From Alphaproteobacteria bacterium (GTDB lineage: Bacteria > Pseudomonadota > Alphaproteobacteria > Micavibrionales > Micavibrionaceae), in assembly GCA_030750865.1 (NCBI GenBank), contig JASMHE010000008.1, positions 310,001-374,000 of the forward strand: DNA of 64,000 nucleotides. The letters run 5' to 3'. Both the position numbers and the translations under genes were made by a program. The notes beneath the pieces were generated by a model, which saw only the letters and a program-made list of their open reading frames with translations, did not search any database and was not told where the DNA came from. The stretch's first letter is position 1. Each line of letters starts with the position of its first letter. Positions 48,935 through 57,307 of this stretch are shown in pieces.

Positions 48935-51900
48935 TTAAATCTCCAGAATCTCGACGACCCCTTCTTCGCGGAGCAATTCATTCCGTGCAGCGCCCGTAAA
49001 AGACCACTTTTCGGGCAAAATCACTTCCGCATCCTTGCCATCATCAAGATCAATCAAAAGCTTGATCACGGCGCGCCCTTTTCCTTCCTGATCCAGAGTC
49101 TGTTTAATCTTCTCGATTGCACTATCGTGATGAATGCGGATTTGTACCTCGCGGACCTTCATTTCAAGGGCCGCATCCAGCGGCTTAATGTCTTGCACGG
49201 TAAAGCGCAGCTGCTCTTCACGCTCCTCGGCAATGACCTTCAGCAAGAACGGCTCACCTACCTTCAGATATTCTTTGGCGCGCGCCAGCCCTTCGGAAAA
49301 GATCATGCCTTCATATACACCGGATGAATCCGATAACTGCAAAAAGGCATATTTATTCCCCTTTGGCGATACCTTGATCTGCTGTTTAATCAGAATACCG
49401 GCCATCGACAACGGTGCCGTTGCGCTGTGCTGTAACTTTCCGGCGACCTCGGCATAGCTTGTAATATCCAGACGTTTGAACTGCTCGACTTTGCCGTCCA
49501 GTGGATGAGCAGACAGATAAAAACCGATTGCGGCGAATTCCTTGCGCAAACGCTCCAGCGGGTCCCAATCTTTAACATCCGGCAACGGCGGCAATGGTGA
49601 CCCGCCCGATCCGTCCGGCGCGGCAAACAAGCTCACCTGTCCGCTTTCCCGTTCAGCGGCTTGAGATTGGGCATGCTTCAAAATAATTTCAGCCGCCCCG
49701 TGCACTTTGGCACGATTCATATCCAAACACTCGAACGCGCCCGCACTCGCCAGATTTTCAAACTGCCGCTTATTCATCGATTTCGTGTCAATGCGGTTTG
49801 CGAAATCTTCAAGGTCTTTATATGGTCCGTTTTCCTCGCGTTCGGTGACCAGATTAAACATGGCCTGTTCACCCACAGACTTCAACGCCCCCAACGCATA
49901 ACGTACAGCGCCGTTTTCAACTTTGAACACGGAATTGGAATGATTGACGCATGGCTGCAACAGGTCAATTCCCATTTGATCCAGTTCTTGCTTGAACACA
50001 CTCAGTTTCTCGGTATTCCCCAGATCAAGCGTCATGGATGCCGCCATAAATTCAACAGGATAATTGGCTTTCAGCCATCCCGTCCAATAGGCAATCAATG
50101 CATACGCCGCCGCGTGCGATTTGTTAAAGCCATAGCCCGCGAATTTGGCAATCTGATCGAAAATCATTTCTGATTGTTCGGCCGGAACGTCATTATGTTC
50201 TTTAGCGCCTTTCACGAACAATTCACGCTGCTTGTCCATTTCGGCCTGAATTTTCTTACCCATCGCGCGACGCAGCAAATCCGCGCCACCAAGCGTATAG
50301 CCGGCCAGCACCTGCGCACATTGCATGACCTGCTCCTGATAGATCATAATACCGTATGTTTCTTCCAACAGCGGCTTCAGCAACGGATGCAGATAATCCG
50401 GCTCTTCACGGCCTTCTTTCCGATCAATATAACTCGGAATATTATCCATCGGCCCCGGACGATACAGTGACACAAGGGCGATAATGTCTTCGAACCGGTC
50501 GGGTTTCATTTTCCGCAGCGTGTCGCGCATGCCCGTACTCTCCAACTGGAACACACCGACCGTATGACCATCGGACATCAATTTATATGTCGCTTCATCA
50601 TCCAGCGGCACCTGTAGAATATCAATATCCTCGCCCCTCACCGCTTTGATATGCTCGACCGCTTTTTGGATCACGGTCATGGTCTTAAGCCCCAGAAAAT
50701 CGAACTTCACCAGACCGGCCTGCTCTACATATTTCATATTAAACTGGGTCACAGGCATATCAGAACGCGGATCACGATATAGCGGCACAAGCTCGTGCAG
50801 CTTGCGGTCGCCAATCACCACACCGGCCGCGTGGGTCGATGCGTGGCGGTACAGTCCCTCGAGCTGCAGCGCAATCGTAATCAGATTGTCGGTTGTTTCT
50901 TCTTTTTTGCGCTCAAGACGCAAATCAGGGTCACCATCAAGTGCCTCTTGCAATGTGACCGGGTTTGCCGGATTGGCCGGAATCATCTTTGCGATGCGGT
51001 CCACCTGTCCGTACGGCATTTGCAAAACACGGCCCGTATCACGCACCACCGCGCGGGCTTGCAATTTACCGAACGTGATGATCTGCGCCACTTTGTCGTA
51101 TCCGTATTTGTCCTGAACATATTTGATCACTTCGTCGCGGCGCTCTTGGCAAAAGTCCACATCAAAGTCGGGCATAGACACACGTTCTGGGTTCAAAAAA
51201 CGTTCAAACAGCAAATTAAACCGCAGCGGATCAAGGTCTGTAATCTTCAGCGCCCACGCAACGACCGACCCCGCACCGGAGCCCCGCCCCGGTCCGACCG
51301 GAATATTCTGTTCTTTCGCCCATTTGATGAAGTCCGAAACGATCAGGAAATAACCGGGAAAACCCATGCCCCGAATGATGCCCAGTTCAAAATCAAGACG
51401 CTCGAAATAGGGTTTGGCGATTTCTTCTTTTTCTTTATCGCTTTGTCCCTCTTCAAACACGAAGTTTTCAAGACGCCATTCCAGCCCGCGGCGCGATTGA
51501 TCGGCAAGCTCTTCTTCTTCCGAACGGCCGCCTTCCGTATCAAACGGCGGCAAAATCGGGTCAATGACTTCCAACAGAAAATGACAACGCTGCGCAATAA
51601 CGGCCGTATTTGTAATCGCTTCAGGCACATCCGAAAACAGACTTTCCATTTCTCTGGAGGATTTAAAATAATGATCGGCCGTGACCTTGCGGCGGTCTTC
51701 TTCACTGATATAGCGCCCTTCGGCGATACAAAGCAGCGCATCATGTGCTTCGTGCATGTTGCGCCGCGCAAAGAAACAATCATTGGTCGCCACAAGCGGG
51801 ATATCCTGCTTATAGGCAATCTCGATCATGCGGTCTTCGATCTGGTCCTCGGCGGCCAGATTATGGCGTTGCAATTCGATATAAAGCCGGTCACCGAAGA

Positions 51901-52369
51901 TGGATTTCATCTTCTTTGCGATCTCTTTGGCTTCCTTGTCCTGATTGTGCAACAAATATTGCCCGATCGGTCCGGCCAGGCCGCCGGACAAACAAATCAG
52001 CCCCTCCGCATTCTCCGCCAGATTATCCCACTGCACATGCGGCTTTTCACTCGGATCAACTTCCAAAAACGCATCACTGACCAATTTGGACAGGTTCAGA
52101 TATCCTTGATGGCTTTGCACCAGCAAGACAATCGGCGCGCAATCCATCCCGACAGAAAGCTGACAGCCGATAATCGGTTGAATACCTGATGATGACGATG
52201 ACAAGGCAAATTCAAGCGCGCCGAACAAATTATTGGTATCCGTCACGGCCACCGCAGGCATCTTGTCTTCCTTACACAGGGAAACAAGGTCCTTCGGTTT
52301 GATAGCGCCCTCGGCAAGCGAATATGCCGAATGCACGCGCAGATGTACAAAATTCGAATGTGATACCAT
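48935..52369 (-). CDS. dnaE: DNA polymerase III alpha subunit
   Basis: Main replicative polymerase, about 1144 residues. The PHP domain starts FVHLRVHSAYSLAEGAIK; the polymerase core has VGPGRGSGAGSVVAWALKITDLDPL, the catalytic acidic pair in MPDFDVDFCQERR, and VTQFNMKYVEQAGLVKFDFLGLKTM; helix-hairpin-helix about 830-870; the OB fold and C-terminal tau-binding part follow (GILIKQQIKVSPKGNKYAFLQLSD). The start is put at ATG 52369 (MVSHSNFVHL); ATG 52387 is possible. Ribosome site weak for both. Located after lolD as is common in relatives. Confidence 0.96.
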   Translation of the reverse strand: MVSHSNFVHLRVHSAYSLAEGAIKPKDLVSLCKEDKMPAVAVTDTNNLFGALEFALSSSSSGIQPIIGCQLSVGMDCAPIVLLVQSHQGYLNLSKLVSDAFLEVDPSEKPHVQWDNLAENAEGLICLSGGLAGPIGQYLLHNQDKEAKEIAKKMKSIFGDRLYIELQRHNLAAEDQIEDRMIEIAYKQDIPLVATNDCFFARRNMHEAHDALLCIAEGRYISEEDRRKVTADHYFKSSREMESLFSDVPEAITNTAVIAQRCHFLLEVIDPILPPFDTEGGRSEEEELADQSRRGLEWRLENFVFEEGQSDKEKEEIAKPYFERLDFELGIIRGMGFPGYFLIVSDFIKWAKEQNIPVGPGRGSGAGSVVAWALKITDLDPLRFNLLFERFLNPERVSMPDFDVDFCQERRDEVIKYVQDKYGYDKVAQIITFGKLQARAVVRDTGRVLQMPYGQVDRIAKMIPANPANPVTLQEALDGDPDLRLERKKEETTDNLITIALQLEGLYRHASTHAAGVVIGDRKLHELVPLYRDPRSDMPVTQFNMKYVEQAGLVKFDFLGLKTMTVIQKAVEHIKAVRGEDIDILQVPLDDEATYKLMSDGHTVGVFQLESTGMRDTLRKMKPDRFEDIIALVSLYRPGPMDNIPSYIDRKEGREEPDYLHPLLKPLLEETYGIMIYQEQVMQCAQVLAGYTLGGADLLRRAMGKKIQAEMDKQRELFVKGAKEHNDVPAEQSEMIFDQIAKFAGYGFNKSHAAAYALIAYWTGWLKANYPVEFMAASMTLDLGNTEKLSVFKQELDQMGIDLLQPCVNHSNSVFKVENGAVRYALGALKSVGEQAMFNLVTEREENGPYKDLEDFANRIDTKSMNKRQFENLASAGAFECLDMNRAKVHGAAEIILKHAQSQAAERESGQVSLFAAPDGSGGSPLPPLPDVKDWDPLERLRKEFAAIGFYLSAHPLDGKVEQFKRLDITSYAEVAGKLQHSATAPLSMAGILIKQQIKVSPKGNKYAFLQLSDSSGVYEGMIFSEGLARAKEYLKVGEPFLLKVIAEEREEQLRFTVQDIKPLDAALEMKVREVQIRIHHDSAIEKIKQTLDQEGKGRAVIKLLIDLDDGKDAEVILPEKWSFTGAARNELLREEGVVEILEI

Positions 52370-52472
52370 AGATGCACTATGGAACATCACAGATTAAATG
52401 GAAAGAGTTGCAGACAGAGAATTCACAGGACTTTGGTATATCCAGACCGGAACAATCGGCCCCATGCCAACT

Positions 52473-53159
52473 TCACAAAGCCGAAACCTGTCCCATTTTC
52501 ATTTCAAGAACACGGTCCATACGATCCGCCAGATCAAGGTTATGCGTTGCGATTAATGCACCGACCCCTGTTTGACGCACTGTTTTCACCAGCATATCAA
52601 ACACTTGCTCCGATGTTTCGGGATCAAGGTTGCCTGTCGGTTCATCTGCCAAAATCAATGATGGTTTGTTAATCAGTGCACGGGCGATCGAAACGCGTTG
52701 CTGTTCGCCGCCGGATAAGCGCGATGGTCTGTGTTCCAAACGATCCGCAAGCCCTAAACCGGACAATAGCGCCGCCGCGTGATCCCGCGCATCTTTCTTG
52801 GACATCCCCGCAATCATTTGCGGAACCATCACATTTTCAAGCGCCGAAAATTCAGGCTGCAAATGATGAAACTGGTAAATAAAACCGATTTCCTGACGGC
52901 GCAGCTCCGTACGGGCTTTGTCGTCAAGCGCGGATACATCTTCGCCTTTCAAGGTAATGCTGCCTGATGTCGGCGTGTCCAGCAGACCGACCAAATGCAG
53001 CAATGTTGACTTTCCCGCACCACTCGGCCCGACAAGGGCGACCATCTCACCTTCCTCAATCGTCATGCCCAGATTACGCAGGATCGACAGTGTCTCGCCG
53101 CCTTGTTTAAAGTCTTTGCACAGGTTATAGGCTTGTATCAACGGATGGTTCTTACTCAT
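52473..53159 (-). CDS. lolD: Lipoprotein export ATP-binding protein LolD
   Basis: ABC ATPase of the LolCDE complex that releases lipoproteins from the inner membrane. 228 residues. Walker A GPSGAGKSTLLHLVGLL, Q-loop FIYQFHHLQPEFSALENVM, signature LSGGEQQRVSIARALI, Walker B SLILADEPTGNLD. Starts inside the last 8 bases of the permease gene, so the two are coupled. Confidence 0.96.
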   Translation of the reverse strand: MSKNHPLIQAYNLCKDFKQGGETLSILRNLGMTIEEGEMVALVGPSGAGKSTLLHLVGLLDTPTSGSITLKGEDVSALDDKARTELRRQEIGFIYQFHHLQPEFSALENVMVPQMIAGMSKKDARDHAAALLSGLGLADRLEHRPSRLSGGEQQRVSIARALINKPSLILADEPTGNLDPETSEQVFDMLVKTVRQTGVGALIATHNLDLADRMDRVLEMKMGQVSAL

Positions 53160-54399
53160 AGCGCAGCGCCTCCACAGGGTCTAGACGTGCCGCCCGCCAA
53201 GCCGGATAAATCGTTGCCAGAACCGACAGAGACAGCGCCATCACAATCACACTAATGACTTCGCCCCAATCAATTTCAGCCGGCAGCTGCGAAAGAAAAT
53301 AAATTTCAGCAGAAAACAAATTCGTGCCGGTCAGACCTTCAAGTACCTGACGGATGGTTTCAATATTCATCGCAAATAGGATGCCGAGCGCGGCCCCTGC
53401 AATCGTGCCAATGAACCCGATACTCGCCCCCGTTAAGATGAAGATTTTCAGAATTGAGAAACGTTTGGCGCCCATTGTGCGCATAATGGCAATATCGTGT
53501 GATTTGTCCTTCACCAGCATGATCATGCTCGAAATAATATTGAACGCCGCAACAATAATGATCATCGTCAAAATCAGGAACATCACATTCCGTTCGACCT
53601 GTAACGCGTTAAAGAAATTGCTGTTCAAATCCTGCCAGTCACTGACCGACACGCGTCCTTCGGTCAATATTTTAATCTTGGATTTATAGCGCGCCATGTG
53701 CCGTGCCTGCGGATCATCCGTAAAGATTTCCAGTGACGTCACCGTATTGCCAAGCTGAAAAAAGCGCTGCGCGGCATCCAGCGGCATAAAAATATAATTC
53801 GCATTATATTCAAACATCCCGACATCAAATATCCCCGCCACGGTATAGGACCGCGAGCGCGGAATTGTACCGAACGGGCTGGCCTTTCCTTTTGGCGCAA
53901 CCAGCGTTATTTTCTCGCCGATACCAACGCCGAGCCGCGCCGACATCTGCACGCCGATCAAAATACGGTTTTCACCGAAATCTGTGTAATCACCGGCCAC
54001 AAGCGCATCGGCCAAAATCGGTTTTTTCTGCAGTGATCCAACTGATAAGCCCTGCACCAACACCCCAGATGCGGCACCTTCCGATGTCAGCAGTGCCTGC
54101 CCGTCAACGACAGGCAGCACAACATCAATACCATCCATGCGGTCAACAATCTGGCGTACAGGTTCATAATCGGTGAAAGGACGGTTCACGGCATAGACAT
54201 TCATATGCCCGTTTAACCCGAGAATACGGCTAAAGAGTTCCTGGCGGAACCCATTCATGACCGCCATAACAATAATCAATGTCGCCACGCCCAGCATAAT
54301 GCCGGTGAACGAAAATCCCGCAATCACAGAAACAAAGCCTTCTTGTTTCTTTGACCGCAAATAGCGTCCGGCGATCATGCGTTCAAACGGGGTGAACAT
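53152..54399 (-). CDS. lolC: Lipoprotein-releasing permease (LolC/LolE type)
   Basis: Membrane subunit of the lipoprotein exporter, 415 residues with four membrane segments (about 22-47, 272-297, 318-345, 378-402) and a large periplasmic domain. Signatures: FERMIAGRYLRSKKQEGFVSVI, MLGVATLIIVMAVMNGFRQEL and the FtsX-like IMRTMGAKRFSILKIFILTGASIGF. Only one permease gene is present, as in Alphaproteobacteria that use a homodimeric LolF-like subunit; the symbol is therefore conventional. Confidence 0.94.
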   Translation of the reverse strand: MFTPFERMIAGRYLRSKKQEGFVSVIAGFSFTGIMLGVATLIIVMAVMNGFRQELFSRILGLNGHMNVYAVNRPFTDYEPVRQIVDRMDGIDVVLPVVDGQALLTSEGAASGVLVQGLSVGSLQKKPILADALVAGDYTDFGENRILIGVQMSARLGVGIGEKITLVAPKGKASPFGTIPRSRSYTVAGIFDVGMFEYNANYIFMPLDAAQRFFQLGNTVTSLEIFTDDPQARHMARYKSKIKILTEGRVSVSDWQDLNSNFFNALQVERNVMFLILTMIIIVAAFNIISSMIMLVKDKSHDIAIMRTMGAKRFSILKIFILTGASIGFIGTIAGAALGILFAMNIETIRQVLEGLTGTNLFSAEIYFLSQLPAEIDWGEVISVIVMALSLSVLATIYPAWRAARLDPVEALRYE

Positions 54400-54419
54400 T
54401 AAACCTTATCCAATTCTGC

Positions 54420-55904
54420 TTAATATGATTTTGCAATGATGACTGTTTTGCCTTCATCTTCGAACGGCAGACAACGCGGCGTTAATGAATATTTTTTCAT
54501 GATCTTGTCAAGCGCTTCACTGCCCAAATGCGCACTATCCAAAGACACGAACCCGACGCCGCCTTCTTTATAGAATTCACCGACTTGCTCAATGGATGAA
54601 ACCGCATTGATGCGATTATCCTGAAATGCTTCGGCTTTGCTGTAAAGCTGGGCCTGAATATCATCCAGAATTGCCTGCACATTGCCCATAAATTCAGCCG
54701 TCGCGCATGTTGTTTTGGACTCGCGCCCCAGATCACGGCGAACATGGGTTAATGTGCCATCGTCCACTTCGCGTGCGCCAATCTCGATCCGCAGCGGCAC
54801 ACCTTTTTTAATGCTATCCCACATTTTATCAGGTGTACGTCTGTCAGACGCATCAATCTGCACACGCAAACCGATTGAGCGCATTTGTTCTTTCAATTTT
54901 TCGCAAGCCTCAAGGATTTTACCTTTTGTCGCATCATCACGGATAATCGGCAAAATCACCGCATGATACGGCGCAACTTTCGGCGGCATCACCATGCCGT
55001 CATCATCGGCATGTGTCATGATCAACCCGCCGATCGAACGTGTTGAAAGCCCCCATGATGTTGTATAGGCATATTGCATTTCGCCATTTTGGTTCTGGAA
55101 TTGGATATCGGACGATTTTGCAAAATTCTGCCCTAGATCATGAGACGTACAGGCTTGTAAAGCCTTGCCATCCTGCATCATCGATTCATAGGTATAGGTG
55201 TTGTTTGCGCCAGGGAAACGCTCGTCCGCTGTCTTTTCGCCCGCAATACCAGGCATCGCCAGATATTCACGATAAAGCCGTTCATAGATACCCAGCATCT
55301 TCATGGCATCCTCGTGCGCTTCTTCGGCTGAACCAAACGCATTGTGACCTTCCTGCCACAAGAACTCTGCCGTCCGCAGGAACAAGCGTGTCCGCATTTC
55401 CCAACGCATCACGTTACACCACTGATTCAGCTTTAGCGGCAAATCACGATAAGAATTGATCCATTTCGACATGGAATCGCCGATGATCGTTTCCGATGTC
55501 GGACGGATCACATAGGGGTCTTCCAGTTTCGCCCCTTCCGCCGGAACAAGTTTGCCATCTGCATTTTGTTCCAGACGGTGATGCGTTACAACGGCGCATT
55601 CTTTGGCAAATCCTTCCACATGCTCTGCTTCGCGGCTGATAAATTCCAATGGAATCAAAAGTGGGAAATAAGCATTCTGCACGTCGGCGTCCTTGATCAT
55701 ATCATCAAGAGCGCGCTGCACATTTTCCCATAGAGCAAATCCGTAAGGTTTAATCACCATAGACCCGCGTACCGGCGAGTTTTCTGCCATATCTGCGGCC
55801 TTGATAACGTTCTGATACCAAATCGGAAAATCTTCATCACGCGTTGGGGTGATGGCTGTTCTGACCTTTTTTTTCTGCTGTTGTTGTGCGTTTGGTTTAT
55901 TCAT
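54420..55904 (-). CDS. proS: Prolyl-tRNA synthetase, archaeal/eukaryal type
   Basis: Class II synthetase of 494 residues. It is not the short bacterial type expected in Alphaproteobacteria (which starts near RLSRYFLPTLKE). Instead it has the archaeal/eukaryal-type pattern: FPIWYQNVIKAADMAENSPV, RGSMVIKPYGFALWENVQRAL, YVIRPTSETIIGDSMSKWI, WQEGHNAFGSAEEAHEDA, and a C-terminal domain ending in tyrosine (IIAKSY), as in the Thermus enzyme. The four zinc-binding cysteines of that domain are not visible (one Cys, in PRCLPF). The N-terminal 18 residues are Gln/Lys-rich. It occupies the normal proS site next to lolC. Confidence 0.95.
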   Translation of the reverse strand: MNKPNAQQQQKKKVRTAITPTRDEDFPIWYQNVIKAADMAENSPVRGSMVIKPYGFALWENVQRALDDMIKDADVQNAYFPLLIPLEFISREAEHVEGFAKECAVVTHHRLEQNADGKLVPAEGAKLEDPYVIRPTSETIIGDSMSKWINSYRDLPLKLNQWCNVMRWEMRTRLFLRTAEFLWQEGHNAFGSAEEAHEDAMKMLGIYERLYREYLAMPGIAGEKTADERFPGANNTYTYESMMQDGKALQACTSHDLGQNFAKSSDIQFQNQNGEMQYAYTTSWGLSTRSIGGLIMTHADDDGMVMPPKVAPYHAVILPIIRDDATKGKILEACEKLKEQMRSIGLRVQIDASDRRTPDKMWDSIKKGVPLRIEIGAREVDDGTLTHVRRDLGRESKTTCATAEFMGNVQAILDDIQAQLYSKAEAFQDNRINAVSSIEQVGEFYKEGGVGFVSLDSAHLGSEALDKIMKKYSLTPRCLPFEDEGKTVIIAKSY

Positions 55905-56038
55905 CGCTCGATACTTGCTTCACTTATAAAATTAAAGAATTTCGTTTCAGATCATCCATCTATAACGGTCTTTGCCCGCGAAATCCAGACGATTGTCCTT
56001 AAAATCAAGAGGAATCCTTGAATCCGGTCCGTTGTGGT

Positions 56039-56722
56039 CTAGTCTCCTGCGCCGAACAAAACCTCTGCCCCGTCAGATGGCTCATTCGATGGCCCATGCG
56101 ATGGCGCTGTCTGCTGACTCCCTGCCGGTTCTGATGCTGGTGTCTGTGTGGTTGTATGCGATCCGGACGGCTGTACATTACCATGCGGCGCAGAGCCATC
56201 CAGAATAGTCACAGACGATCCGCCTGTTGCAGCCTGCGGCGCGGCTGGGGAAGACGACCCTGTTGTTTCGCCGGAAAATGGCTTCCCGTCGATCAAAACC
56301 CGTGACTGCGGTGCAGATGACGTGCTCTGTTGCTGTGTGTTTTGTTGTGGCATTTCGCCGTTACACGCGGCCCGCGCTTGCGCCGTCAAATTTGTACCAT
56401 TGTAAAAGACATCGCCGTTTTTGTGGATTTCCATCATGGCGACATTGCCCTCTGCCAAAAAACCGGCAGGCAGATTTTGTGTGATTTGCGCTGCAAAATC
56501 GATCGCAACAGGAATCTGGATCACATCATACACCGCATCCGGCGCGGCATTCAGATCGATATCATATCCTTCGCCCTCGGAATCATACGTCACACCCGCA
56601 TTTTCATCATCATAATTGGCAAGAATACTGCAGATCGGATTACTATTCGGACTGCTGTACGCCTCTACAGGGAATACAATAAAAGCACCTAATAACAAAA
56701 ACTTACAAACGTTATTTAACAT
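56039..56722 (-). CDS. Secreted protein with Ser/Thr/Gln/Pro-rich tail
   Basis: I do not recognise this 227-residue protein. Signal peptide about 1-24 (VCKFLLLGAFIVFPVEAYS), no lipobox Cys at the cut site. A folded part of about 100 residues (ICSILANYDDENAGVTYD, IQIPVAIDFAAQITQNLPAGFL, MMEIHKNGDVFYNGTNL, ARAACNGEMP) has two cysteines that could pair. From about 125 on the chain is low complexity, rich in Ser, Thr, Gln, Pro and Gly. The start overlaps the upstream gene stop (TAATG). 135 bases to proS hold no clear signal. Confidence 0.7.
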   Translation of the reverse strand: MLNNVCKFLLLGAFIVFPVEAYSSPNSNPICSILANYDDENAGVTYDSEGEGYDIDLNAAPDAVYDVIQIPVAIDFAAQITQNLPAGFLAEGNVAMMEIHKNGDVFYNGTNLTAQARAACNGEMPQQNTQQQSTSSAPQSRVLIDGKPFSGETTGSSSPAAPQAATGGSSVTILDGSAPHGNVQPSGSHTTTQTPASEPAGSQQTAPSHGPSNEPSDGAEVLFGAGD

Positions 56723-57003
56723 TAAAATCCATCCTCCTCTTTCATCATCATTGATATTTCACGAAAATTTATGATCTCGATATCAATCAGAATATAAATA
56801 ATAATCCAGATCACGACTGAAAGCAGAGTTGTAAAAAGAAACTTCTTTTTTATATTCGGGTTAATGGGCGCCGCCGGAATACCCTCTTTAGGATCGGCTT
56901 TCTTTTCGTGCGGATCATCATGACGTACACCATAGGGCAAGACGACAAACAAGGCCGTCCACCAGACCAGCAGAAAAACGACAACACCGGAAAACCAATC
57001 CAT
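56722..57003 (-). CDS. DUF1467-type small membrane protein
   Basis: Small inner-membrane protein of 93 residues with two membrane segments (about 4-24 and 52-74). The conserved beginning MDWFSGVVVFLLVWWTALFVVLPYGVR followed by a charged loop (HEKKADPKEGIPAAP) matches the DUF1467 family, common near proS in Alphaproteobacteria. Function unknown. Its stop overlaps the next start; grx stands 6 bases upstream. Confidence 0.85.
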   Translation of the reverse strand: MDWFSGVVVFLLVWWTALFVVLPYGVRHDDPHEKKADPKEGIPAAPINPNIKKKFLFTTLLSVVIWIIIYILIDIEIINFREISMMMKEEDGF

Positions 57004-57009
57004 CGCCTC

Positions 57010-57270
57010 TTACCCCACAAGATTTTCTTTTAAAGTGCCGTCGCGCTCCATTTTGAACAGGGCGTTTTCATCACCAATATGTTCACCATCGACCAGAATT
57101 TGCGGCACGGTGCGCAAACCGCCTGTTTTCTCGATCACAAGTTCGCGTCCGTTTTCGATCTGATCAATCCGGACTTCTTCATAGGCAATATCGTGCCGAT
57201 CCATCAGGTTCTTGGCCTGTACACAATACGGGCAAACTTCCATTGTAAAAATTTCAACTTTCTTGGCCAT
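57010..57270 (-). CDS. grxC: Glutaredoxin 3 (GrxC)
   Basis: Thiol-disulfide oxidoreductase of 86 residues with active site CPYC (VEIFTMEVCPYCVQAKNLMDRHDI), the cis-Pro segment TVPQILVDGEHIGDENAL, and the usual thioredoxin fold length. Lies between rnj (37 bases upstream) and the DUF1467 gene (6 bases downstream). Confidence 0.93.
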   Translation of the reverse strand: MAKKVEIFTMEVCPYCVQAKNLMDRHDIAYEEVRIDQIENGRELVIEKTGGLRTVPQILVDGEHIGDENALFKMERDGTLKENLVG

Positions 57271-57307
57271 TGTTCTGCCATCCTTTCTTTGTGATGTCTG
57301 TTACTTT

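Noticed and set aside
50795-52189. A 464-codon open frame on the plus strand opposite dnaE
   Set aside because: It lies entirely antisense to a clear DNA polymerase gene, its protein is full of His/Arg/Gln/Phe runs typical of an antisense shadow, and it resembles no family.
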